Shown piece after piece: positions 34,688 through 42,048 of a stretch of 44,668 bases of DNA. The DNA is from a virus. Below the pieces are notes generated by a model. The model saw only the letters and a program-made list of their open reading frames with translations, was not told where the DNA came from and made no database searches. Every line of letters starts with the position of its first letter. Within the stretch, counting starts at the first letter, position 1. The translations under genes were made by a program, and so were the position numbers. The stretch is taken from IMG/VR virus record IMGVR_UViG_3300010885_012823, positions 1 to 44,668 of that record; one strand, written 5' to 3'.

Positions 34688-35988
34688 AATTCCAACGATA
34701 GTTTTCTATAAGATCTTTCTGCTTTTTTCTTACTTATGTCATCTTGAAGATCTAGGTATAACTTAACAATCTTCTGACACATATCATCTGGTCTGAATAA
34801 TGGAGATCCAGTAGATACGTTACCAGCTGGACACTGATAACAATAATTACGATAGTCACAAGTTTTACATTGTTCTTCTTCCGTATGCATTTTATTGTAT
34901 AGTTCTTGGAATACAGTATAACGATCGATATGAACACGATCTTCAAATACATTACCCAAAACTGTTGGTTTTACAGCGTCTGACTCTTTCATATTAGTGA
35001 AAAAGTAACAACCAGTAAAGTCGCCAGATCCATCTATGGCGATCATATCTGATCCAACTAAACAATTGTTTTCAACTTTTTGGCCAACTCCTTCTGAGAA
35101 TGAAATCTCGAAGTCGGCATACTTGTCAATTAGAGATACGATATCAGTGTGTAGAGTATTCCACCTATTGCTGTCCCAGCTAATATAACCAACGCTGGAA
35201 TCATGCACCAATGGATGCACAATAATGTTACGTATACCGACGCTATAAAGTCGTTCCATATATTCTTTAAAATATGGAGAGTGCTCTTGAGCAAGTGTGC
35301 AACGGAAAAAGATTCTATCTTTAGCATGTCGTGGGAGTCCTGAAACTGTTTCGATTATTTGGTCAATTTGTTCCTGCTTCAATTCACGATGGTCCAACTC
35401 AACTTGTAATGTATCTAAAGATATCATTAAGTAGGTAAAATCATATTCAAAATATGCTTTACAAAAATCTTTGGTAAGTAGAATACCATTGGTAATCATA
35501 CTAATAGCTTGTCCCTTATCGAAATAAGTTCTAGACAAATATTCTTTATTATTTTCTAAAAAGTTTACGATTAAGTCTTTATGAATTAGTGGTTCTCCAC
35601 CAAAGAATTGGAATCGTTTATTTTTAGCTTTGGAGTTATTCAGTAACCAGTCATACGCTTTTAATAAAGATTCTTCAGTGAATCTACCGTAGTCTTTCTT
35701 ATGCTGTTCGTAGCAGTAAGTGCAAGAAAGGTTGCAAGCGTTAGTTAGAATTACGTTCATGTGTCCAATATCTTGGAACAGATGTGGATACTCTGAGAAT
35801 GATACAACTCGTTCTTCTTTTGACGGAAGAATTGATATGAGTGTATTTTGTTTGGTTAATCCGTTTGGAGTTATAATGTCTTCAGTTCTAAACCGCAGAC
35901 TTCCATCAGGAGAAACCCCCACTGTTGCTTGATGGTCGGGGTTTATTGATTTTTTTGATTTATGAAATACTATAGGTTGTTCAATCAT
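34684..35988 (-). CDS. Radical SAM/SPASM maturase (434 aa)
   Basis: The core site is NACNLSCTYCYEQH (Cys85, Cys89, Cys92), followed by FFGGEPLIHKD (GGEP, 130-133), MITNGILLT, and MISLDTLQ near 188-195. This matches anSME and peptide-maturase enzymes closely. SPASM cysteines are Cys309, Cys327 (after G-x4), then Cys374-x2-Cys377-x5-Cys383-x2-Cys386, then Cys404. The N-terminal 75 residues (VGVSPDGSLRFRTEDIITPN and following) lie outside the barrel and may recognise the substrate. It is the first radical SAM gene of the operon, directly downstream of the 319-aa, 68-aa Cys-rich and 134-aa genes. That makes it the best candidate for acting on the Cys-rich tail. No RRE domain could be confirmed by eye. 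Confidence 0.85.
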   Translation of the reverse strand: MIEQPIVFHKSKKSINPDHQATVGVSPDGSLRFRTEDIITPNGLTKQNTLISILPSKEERVVSFSEYPHLFQDIGHMNVILTNACNLSCTYCYEQHKKDYGRFTEESLLKAYDWLLNNSKAKNKRFQFFGGEPLIHKDLIVNFLENNKEYLSRTYFDKGQAISMITNGILLTKDFCKAYFEYDFTYLMISLDTLQVELDHRELKQEQIDQIIETVSGLPRHAKDRIFFRCTLAQEHSPYFKEYMERLYSVGIRNIIVHPLVHDSSVGYISWDSNRWNTLHTDIVSLIDKYADFEISFSEGVGQKVENNCLVGSDMIAIDGSGDFTGCYFFTNMKESDAVKPTVLGNVFEDRVHIDRYTVFQELYNKMHTEEEQCKTCDYRNYCYQCPAGNVSTGSPLFRPDDMCQKIVKLYLDLQDDISKKKAERSYRKLSLEL

Positions 35989-36013
35989 TCTCAGTCCATA
36001 ATAAAAGAAGAAT

Positions 36014-36973
36014 TTAAAGTTTTACAATTACAAAATCGTATTTTGGCATTTCTTCTTTAGATGATAATGTATCTAATTCTGTGCCAGTTTCCCAGCGATA
36101 AGAAATAGTTGCGATTTGTTTATCTGTCATATCAACGATAAGTTTTTGTTTATTTTGTTCTACAGGAACTGACGCACGATATTGTAAATCGATAGATGGT
36201 AGGTCTTTATCGCTAATCCATGACTTATTGATAAAATGTAGTTTAGACAAACCAAGAGTATCGATAGTGAATGTATCTTCAGTAGTGCTGATAATATTAT
36301 CACCAACGAACTCTGCTCCATCTAGAGATGGACGGAACACGCAAGTTTTAAAATTACCTTCTGAGGTGTTCATAATTGTGAACGTATCTTCAGAATTATC
36401 AAACTCTGAATCTTCTAAGAAGTTTTGACGAATGATATTTGGGTCTAAAAGGTTGTTATTTGTTACAACGTAGTAGATATCGGTGTCTTTAATCTTATAG
36501 AAAACCATCCAGATAGCTGCAGCATACTTAACATTATACTCAATTTCTTCGTTAGTTTCAAAATTAGTGATACGATTAGTAAGAGTATTTCTACCAAAAT
36601 AAATTGTCTTTTCAACAACATCGGTTTGGGAAATCAATTTACCATCAAACATATAACCGAAATAAACTGCCTTAACTCCTGCAGTTAGTTTTTCTTTAAT
36701 TAAGTCAAAGTTAATTTGTTTTATACCTAAAGACTGACCCTCAGTTGGCTCTGATACACCGATAGCCAAAGCGGAGTCAATACCTTTGTATAAACCAATT
36801 TTGTTATTGATTTTAACGTAAGTATTAATTTGTTGTTCATGGTCGGTTACTGCACCAAAATCGATGTTATCTAATCCTGGATTTGGACCAGCGTAGTAGG
36901 AATTTAATCCTTCTGTTACATCAGACCAAGACTTGGAAATAGATGTTTCTGTTTTGAAAATAAAAGTACTCAT
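36014..36973 (-). CDS. Orphan 319-aa protein of the radical SAM operon
   Basis: I do not recognise this 319-aa protein. It has no Cys pair suggesting a cluster, no signal peptide and no membrane segment. It is acidic and probably beta-rich. Segments include AGPNPGLDNIDFGAVTDHEQ near residues 28-47, KAVYFGYMFDGKLISQTDVV and YAAAIWMVFYKIKDTDIYYV. The C-terminus (LIVDMTDKQIATISYRWETG) also looks like strands. Its ATG follows the TAA of the Cys-rich gene directly, and the purine-rich codons for that peptide's GRGG end (AGAGGCGGA) may serve as its ribosome binding site. This tight coupling suggests a matching amount of product. It might be a carrier or scaffold, a virion protein carrying the modified peptide, or a further substrate. 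Confidence 0.6.
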   Translation of the reverse strand: MSTFIFKTETSISKSWSDVTEGLNSYYAGPNPGLDNIDFGAVTDHEQQINTYVKINNKIGLYKGIDSALAIGVSEPTEGQSLGIKQINFDLIKEKLTAGVKAVYFGYMFDGKLISQTDVVEKTIYFGRNTLTNRITNFETNEEIEYNVKYAAAIWMVFYKIKDTDIYYVVTNNNLLDPNIIRQNFLEDSEFDNSEDTFTIMNTSEGNFKTCVFRPSLDGAEFVGDNIISTTEDTFTIDTLGLSKLHFINKSWISDKDLPSIDLQYRASVPVEQNKQKLIVDMTDKQIATISYRWETGTELDTLSSKEEMPKYDFVIVKL

Positions 36974-37180
36974 TTATAGTCCGCCTCTACCGCATGCGCA
37001 TGCGCAATTGCAGTTACAGTTAGTTGAATAATCGTCGTATAAAATATGGGTATGATCTGTTAGATTATCTAAAATTGTTAACATTTGAAGAAATGTATCG
37101 GGAGTAATAGTATCACCAACAGCTTTCGGTTGAACAACAACACCAGATTGTCCGCTACCTGCGGTATTATCACCAGCCAT
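36974..37180 (-). CDS. Candidate RiPP-like precursor: 68-aa protein with alternating-Cys tail
   Basis: The protein is 68 aa. The first 20 residues are Gly/Ser/Gln-rich. Residues 21-51 hold a conserved unit (VGDTITPDTFLQML ... DHTHILYDDY) shared with the upstream 134-aa protein. The tail, residues 52-68, reads STNCNCNCACACGRGGL: five Cys at 55, 57, 59, 61 and 63, each separated by one residue, then GRGG. A leader-like body with a Cys-rich C-terminus next to several SPASM enzymes is the layout of sactipeptide and ranthipeptide precursors, though I know no family with this exact spacing. The ribosome binding site is excellent (GGAGG six bases before the ATG, inside the end of the previous gene). 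A metal-binding, non-modified structural tip is the alternative. Confidence 0.65.
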   Translation of the reverse strand: MAGDNTAGSGQSGVVVQPKAVGDTITPDTFLQMLTILDNLTDHTHILYDDYSTNCNCNCACACGRGGL

Positions 37181-37182
37181 AA

Positions 37183-37587
37183 TTAACCTCCGTAATAAGT
37201 GTAATCATCCCAATAATGGGTATGATCGTTTGCACTGTTAAAATTGGCTCTCATTTCTTCGTGCTTTGCAGCTGTAATAGTTTCCCCAGCGACAACAGGA
37301 ACCATATCTACACCACCAGAAACATTTCCCAGTGGGGATGTATAGTCTGGATCTTGAGCATAATAAGTTCCAGTTGATGGTATATTACCAAATTGCTCAA
37401 ATGAATAGTCTGAAGTTTGATGATAGTGGTTATTCCACGTTAACCACATTCCCATTACACCATTAAAATCTACAGCCTGAATAGTATTCCCAGAAACAAA
37501 ATTTGCTTTAGCAGCTGTAATAGATGATTTAATATCACCAGATGCAGGGCTTATCATCCCCGAAGTAGTTCTAGTTATAGTAGGCAT
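37183..37587 (-). CDS. 134-aa His/aromatic-motif protein, first gene of the radical SAM operon
   Basis: The protein is 134 aa and has two copies of a roughly 30-residue unit. One is at 32-61 (SGNTIQAVDF ... NNHYHQTSDY). The other is at 100-129 (AGETITAAKH ... NDHTHYWDDY), followed by TYYGG. The 68-aa Cys-rich protein has a third copy. The shared core is G-x-T-I, then about 18 residues, then (N/D)-H-x-H-x3-D-Y. H-x-H pairs in phage fibres can bind structural iron, and similar 'I....HTH...D' units occur in small tail-associated proteins as far as I recall. The end is unusually rich in Tyr, Trp and Asp, so it could be a substrate for aromatic cross-linking radical SAM enzymes (inference). AAGGAT lies seven bases before the ATG. 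The gene is the promoter-proximal one. Confidence 0.65.
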   Translation of the reverse strand: MPTITRTTSGMISPASGDIKSSITAAKANFVSGNTIQAVDFNGVMGMWLTWNNHYHQTSDYSFEQFGNIPSTGTYYAQDPDYTSPLGNVSGGVDMVPVVAGETITAAKHEEMRANFNSANDHTHYWDDYTYYGG

Positions 37588-37643
37588 AAATAATCCTTAG
37601 ATATCCTTTTCCATAGACATATTTAGCTTTCTATGGATACAAC

Positions 37644-37672
37644 TTATTTAGGATCTAGCCGATCCTAAATAA
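37644..37672. promoter_or_regulatory. Perfect 12-bp inverted repeat between divergent operons (back-to-back promoter candidate)
   Basis: The arms TTATTTAGGATC (37644-37655) and GATCCTAAATAA (37661-37672) are perfect inverted copies around TAGCC. Each arm reads outward as CCTAAATAA, towards the minus-strand radical SAM operon (ATG at 37587) and the plus-strand S74 fibre (ATG at 37709). The same nine bases occur before gp4 and gp25. It is not a convergent terminator, because both neighbours point away from it. It could be paired late promoters, an operator for a dimeric regulator, or both. Confidence 0.6.
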
Positions 37673-37678
37673 TAAATA
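37671..37678 (+). promoter_or_regulatory. Candidate late promoter for the S74 tail fibre
   Basis: AATAAATA overlaps the end of the inverted repeat and lies 30 bases before the ATG at 37709. It is one base from the T4 late consensus. Confidence 0.45.
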
Positions 37679-37708
37679 ACATGTAGGCTAACACAGGAAT
37701 ATTCATAA

Positions 37709-38878
37709 ATGGCTTTGATCACAACAAGAGAGACATCTGGTTCTAGTAACGGAACTGGGTCTATAACGTGCACTACTAGCTCGAATACTGTTACTGGTTC
37801 TGGTACACTTTTTACTTCTGAGGCGAATATTGGACAGGCTCTGTTTAATGCTTCTGGAACTTATATTGGTACTATTAACGTAATTAACTCCAATACTACT
37901 CTTACTTTAAATTTCTCTGCTGCAGTTGCTGTAACTGGGGGATCTTTTAGTATTGGTAGTAATAGTATTACAGTAAAAAGTTTACCATTAAGTAACGCTG
38001 AAATCGATGCTAATTTTATTCAACTTAATAATAACAAATTAGATACCACTTATGTGGGTTCTAGTAGACTTGTTACCTTAGGTAATGTAACTACTGGTAC
38101 ATGGAATGCCACTACTATTGCAACAAATAAAGGTGGAACTAATTTAACTTCCTTTAATGCTAATGGTGCATTATATGCCACCAATAGCACTACTCTAACT
38201 ACTGGCACTCTCCCTATCGCTGCAGGTGGCACTGGATTGAGTGATGCTCCTGCTCAATATCAGATTCTAATGGGTAACGCATCTGGTGGTTATACGCAGT
38301 ATTATTTACTGGGTACTGCAAATAGAATCTCTTATACAGTTTCTGGTGGTGCAATTACATTGACTACCCCACAAGCCATGGATTCTTCTGCGAACGTACA
38401 GTTTAATGCTCTTGGTATTGGAACTACTCCTCCTGCAGTTGCTGGTGGTTTAACTGTAAATACTTCACTTGGTGTTGGGACTTCAGCTTCTAGTAATGCT
38501 GGTGAAATTCGTGCCACGTATATAATTACTTCTTATTATTCAGATGAACGTCTGAAAGAAAATATCCAAACTATTGAAAATGCATTGGATAAAGTTAAAT
38601 CAATTCGTGGTGTTACATATAATGCCAACGAATTAGCTGAATCTTTTGGTTATAAAAATAAAGAATCTCAAGTTGGGGTTCTTGCTGGTGATGTTGAGAA
38701 AGTTTTACCTGAAGCAGTTAAACCTGCACCATTTGATATTCTTCAACTCCAAGAAGGTGTAGAGATTTCTAGATCTGGAGAAAATTATAAGACTGTCCAA
38801 TATGAAAAACTTGTTCCTCTCCTAATTCAAGCAGTTAAAGAATTGAGTGAAGAAGTCGACCGCTTGAAGAATAAATAA
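37709..38878 (+). CDS. Tail fibre with C-terminal S74 auto-cleaving chaperone domain (389 aa)
   Basis: Residues about 12-85 hold a copy of the beta module shared with gp7 and the giant structural protein (SNTVTGSGTLFTSEANIGQA, then INVINSNTTLTL). The fibre start motif LPLSNAEIDANFIQLNNNKL follows, then GGTNL and GGTGL fibre repeats. The last 112 residues are a Peptidase_S74 intramolecular chaperone: YYSDERLKENIQTIENALDK, then VGVLAGDVEKVLPEAV, ending in a coiled coil (LLIQAVKELSEEVDRLKN). In this family the Ser of S-D-x-R-L-K (Ser278 here) and the nearby Lys carry out self-cleavage after trimer folding. The mature fibre would end just before Ser278. It is divergent from the radical SAM operon and leads the RCC1 fibre genes. 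Confidence 0.85.
   Translation: MALITTRETSGSSNGTGSITCTTSSNTVTGSGTLFTSEANIGQALFNASGTYIGTINVINSNTTLTLNFSAAVAVTGGSFSIGSNSITVKSLPLSNAEIDANFIQLNNNKLDTTYVGSSRLVTLGNVTTGTWNATTIATNKGGTNLTSFNANGALYATNSTTLTTGTLPIAAGGTGLSDAPAQYQILMGNASGGYTQYYLLGTANRISYTVSGGAITLTTPQAMDSSANVQFNALGIGTTPPAVAGGLTVNTSLGVGTSASSNAGEIRATYIITSYYSDERLKENIQTIENALDKVKSIRGVTYNANELAESFGYKNKESQVGVLAGDVEKVLPEAVKPAPFDILQLQEGVEISRSGENYKTVQYEKLVPLLIQAVKELSEEVDRLKNK
38870..38877 (+). promoter_or_regulatory. Possible late promoter before the first RCC1 fibre
   Basis: AATAAATA overlaps the last codons of the S74 fibre, 19 bases before the ATG at 38897. It could be coding coincidence (AAT AAA TAA), but it would allow separate expression of the RCC1 genes. 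Confidence 0.3.
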
Positions 38879-38896
38879 AAATAATCGGAGACAAAA

Positions 38897-40453
38897 ATGG
38901 CAGTAGTATTACAATCAAATACAATTGATGGTTTAACAAGTTTAGCAGTATCAACTGCTTCAAATTTCACTGGAAATGCTTATGTTCCAACTAGAACGAA
39001 TGGTGATAAATCCACAGTAATTGCAAACACATCATTTGTAGACTCAAATGCGACAAGACCTCATATCACTCAACTTGTGAGTGGTGGGTCTAACGGAATC
39101 TTCTTTATATCAGATGGTAAACTTTATGAGTGCCATGGGTCTTCAGGAACTTCCAATTATATTGGCGGTAGACATATTGCAGATACTGATTATGTATTTG
39201 GAATCTCTCGTACAACACAAGTTCCAATTCCTGATACAAGTCCAGTAATTAAAGCATTTGGTACTAAACACGCATTGGCTCTATGTGCCAACGGTAATTT
39301 ATACACATGGGGATATAATGGATATGGACAACTTGGTTTAGGTGATACATCAAATAGAGTAAGACCAACTTTATCTGCCACTGGAGTTGTTGATTTTTAT
39401 TATCATGAAACACAGGGTGGTGGTCATTACATGTATGATGCTAAGTCTATCATCAAGAAAACTGATGGATATCTTTACTCTTGTGGATATAATGGTTACG
39501 GACAATTAGGTTTGGGTAATACCAATGCTACATATAGTTGGACACAAATTACTGCTGCAGGAACTAATCCACTGTTTGTTGGTAATTTTGGTAATTCTTT
39601 TGGTAAGATCGTTGTTCAAAAATCAGATAAAACTATCTGGATGGCAGGATACAATGGTTATGGTACATTTGGTAATGGTGACACAACTGGTGCTGTTCCA
39701 ACACTCACAAACGTAGATTCAAACTGGCGAGGTGGTAACACTAATCTATTAATTACTGGCATGGCTGGTGGCTCTGGTTATCAAGCCCCATCAGGAACAT
39801 CTTATACTAATTTAGTATTACTATTAGATGATGGAATAAACACTTATGTAAAAACTGCAGGTGCCAATAACTGGTCTAGTCTTGGAACTGGTGATGCTAC
39901 AAATAGATATACTGCATTTACAGTTACAATGCCAGCTGGCTCAGGTAGAATCACAAAAGTTGTTCAAAATCCTGATAGTGTTGGATCAGTATATGCATTA
40001 TCAAATAATGGTAATCTATATGCATGGGGTTACAATGGATATGGGCAACTAGGTTTTGGTGATACTTCAGATAGAAATACTCCAACTCTGACTACTACTG
40101 GTGTCACAGACATGTATTACAGTGTTGCATATGGATATGGGCATTATCATACGCAACATATTAAAAAATCTGATGGATGGTATTGCGCTGGATATAATGG
40201 TAATGCTACGGCAGGTAATGGCGTCTCAAGTAGTAATGAAACCACTTGGGTTCGCACTCGGTTTCCATATACTTCTGATATTAAATTGTTTGGCAATATG
40301 TCAACTACTGGTAACACACGTCAAATGGTTGCAATATCAACCAACAATACTGTTTATGGTTGGGGATATAATTACCAATATGGTGTATACTACTGGAGAC
40401 AAGGTTATGTCAATGCTCCTCAACAATTTGAAATTTTCCGTGGACAAGATTAA
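38897..40453 (+). CDS. RCC1-like beta-propeller tail fibre protein, copy 1 (518 aa)
   Basis: The N-terminal 60 residues (LQSNTIDGLTSLAV ... STVIANTSFVDS) have the 'IA(T/N)T.FV' motif common at the base of phage fibres. The rest is built of about seven RCC1-type blades of roughly 50-60 residues. They centre on LYTWGYNGYGQLGLGDTSNR, LYSCGYNGYGQLGLG, IWMAGYNGYGTFGNG, a divergent ANNWSSLGTG, LYAWGYNGYGQLGFG, CAGYNGNATAGNG and VYGWGYNYQYG. A weak extra blade (LYECHGSSG) precedes them. Seven blades would close one propeller. RCC1 propellers are binding platforms, so this is probably a receptor-binding protein. GGAG precedes the ATG. Two paralogues follow in tandem. Confidence 0.8.
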   Translation: MAVVLQSNTIDGLTSLAVSTASNFTGNAYVPTRTNGDKSTVIANTSFVDSNATRPHITQLVSGGSNGIFFISDGKLYECHGSSGTSNYIGGRHIADTDYVFGISRTTQVPIPDTSPVIKAFGTKHALALCANGNLYTWGYNGYGQLGLGDTSNRVRPTLSATGVVDFYYHETQGGGHYMYDAKSIIKKTDGYLYSCGYNGYGQLGLGNTNATYSWTQITAAGTNPLFVGNFGNSFGKIVVQKSDKTIWMAGYNGYGTFGNGDTTGAVPTLTNVDSNWRGGNTNLLITGMAGGSGYQAPSGTSYTNLVLLLDDGINTYVKTAGANNWSSLGTGDATNRYTAFTVTMPAGSGRITKVVQNPDSVGSVYALSNNGNLYAWGYNGYGQLGFGDTSDRNTPTLTTTGVTDMYYSVAYGYGHYHTQHIKKSDGWYCAGYNGNATAGNGVSSSNETTWVRTRFPYTSDIKLFGNMSTTGNTRQMVAISTNNTVYGWGYNYQYGVYYWRQGYVNAPQQFEIFRGQD

Positions 40454-40485
40454 ATGAAAAATAATAAACAAATCTGGAGAACACA

Positions 40486-42048
40486 ATGGCAGTAGAACTG
40501 GGTTCAAATACAGTCACTGGGTTATACAGCCTACAGGTCTGGGGTTCAACATCATTAAGTGGTTATGCTTATGCGGTAACACCACCAGCTGGCGATTGGG
40601 TTGGTGGAAGAATTGCAACTACTGAATTTGTTGATACCACAGGGTCTCGCCCGAATATAGATTTTATTTCTGTGAACGGATTTAATTCAATGTTAATTCG
40701 TTCTGGTGGTAAATTATACGAAGCACATGGAACTTCTTCATATCCAAATTATACCAGTGGACGCAGTTCAACTGATGATTCTCTTGTAACTGGTTTTGAA
40801 TATTTTTCTCAAGTTCCAATTCCTGATACAAGTCCAGTCACTGAGGCTTATTTACATGGTCCATTTGCTTCTGCTCTATGTGCCAATGGTAATTTGTATA
40901 CATGGGGCTATAATGGTTACGGACAACTAGGTTTAGGTGATACGACAAATAGATCCTTCCCAACTTTAAGTAATACTAACGTAACCAAGATATATTGGCA
41001 CAATACGCAGTCTCAGTATAGTTGTTATGAAACTAGAATGATCATCAAGAAAACTGATGGATATCTTTACAGTTGTGGATATAATGGTTATGGTCAACTA
41101 GGTGTTGGTGATACAACTAACAGAAGTTCATGGACTCAAATGACTGCTGCAGGCGCAAACCCACTTTATGTGGGTAATATTGGTAATACTTATGGTTCAT
41201 TGGTTATTCAAAAATCAGATAAAACTATTTGGATGGCTGGATATAATGGATACGGACAATTAGGTACTGGTAACGGCACTAACTTAACTGTACTAACCAA
41301 CGTAGACTCTGCATGGAGAGGTGGTAATACCAATCTATTAATTAGAAGTTGTCATGCTGGTATGGGATATTATACATCGAGTGGATCTTCACAATGCTCA
41401 ATCGGATTATTTCTTGACGATGGCACAACTACCTATATTCGCATGGCTGGATCCAATAACTGGAATCAATTAGGTACTGGTGATGGTTCTGATAGAACTA
41501 CACCATTTACTACTTGGACTGGAACTGGTTCCGCCAGAGTTGAAGAAGCTGCTTGGCAGGGTGATGTTGTTGGTGGTATGCATATTCGTACCACTGCTGG
41601 TAATCTTTATGGTTGGGGATATAGTGGATATGGACAAGTTGGTAATACCGATGGAGCAAGTTATGTGGTTTCTCCAACACTAACTGCCACTGGTTGTACT
41701 AAACTTTGGGGTGATCACTCTGAACATACATACGGACACTACCATACTTCATTTATGCAAAAGGCAGATGGTCTTTATTCCACTGGATATAATTCTTACG
41801 GAGAATTGGGTAAAGGATTCTCAGGAAATAGATGGGGTTGGGGTAAAGTCCAAATACCTCAAGCTGCACACGAATCAATTAAGTTTTTGGGGCAAAATTC
41901 TACCACTGGTTCTACTAGATGTTATGTTGCTGTCACAAATAATAACACGTTATACTCTTGGGGGTATAACGGACAATATATGGTATTTGGATGGAATGGT
42001 GGTACTGTTTGGGCTCCAAGTCAATTTGAACTAATGAGAGGCGATTAA
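40486..42048 (+). CDS. RCC1-like beta-propeller tail fibre protein, copy 2 (520 aa)
   Basis: This is a paralogue of the preceding gene with the same length and layout. The N-terminus is LGSNTVTGLYSLQVWGSTS with RIATTEFVDT. The blades are marked by LYTWGYNGYGQLGLG, LYSCGYNGYGQLGVG, IWMAGYNGYGQLGTG, SNNWNQLGTG, LYGWGYSGYGQVGNT, LYSTGYNSYGELGKG and LYSWGYNGQYM. The N-terminal half and the blade cores are close to copy 1. Loop segments such as HAGMGYYTSSGSSQCS and SGNRWGWGKVQIPQ differ, as expected if loops contact the receptor. GGAG lies six bases before the ATG. The stop codon abuts the ATG of copy 3. Confidence 0.8.
   Translation: MAVELGSNTVTGLYSLQVWGSTSLSGYAYAVTPPAGDWVGGRIATTEFVDTTGSRPNIDFISVNGFNSMLIRSGGKLYEAHGTSSYPNYTSGRSSTDDSLVTGFEYFSQVPIPDTSPVTEAYLHGPFASALCANGNLYTWGYNGYGQLGLGDTTNRSFPTLSNTNVTKIYWHNTQSQYSCYETRMIIKKTDGYLYSCGYNGYGQLGVGDTTNRSSWTQMTAAGANPLYVGNIGNTYGSLVIQKSDKTIWMAGYNGYGQLGTGNGTNLTVLTNVDSAWRGGNTNLLIRSCHAGMGYYTSSGSSQCSIGLFLDDGTTTYIRMAGSNNWNQLGTGDGSDRTTPFTTWTGTGSARVEEAAWQGDVVGGMHIRTTAGNLYGWGYSGYGQVGNTDGASYVVSPTLTATGCTKLWGDHSEHTYGHYHTSFMQKADGLYSTGYNSYGELGKGFSGNRWGWGKVQIPQAAHESIKFLGQNSTTGSTRCYVAVTNNNTLYSWGYNGQYMVFGWNGGTVWAPSQFELMRGD

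Noticed and set aside
29339-37587. The radical SAM island considered as a bacterial insertion or transposon
   Set aside because: No transposase, terminal repeats or target duplications are visible. The genes are packed and coupled like the rest of the phage, and base composition looks similar by eye.
40101-40457. 118-aa alternative frame in the first RCC1 gene, with similar ones at 41480-41683 and 41711-42034
   Set aside because: These are out-of-frame readings of the repeated blade DNA. They are rich in Met, Ile and Leu, and the RCC1 frame is unambiguous.
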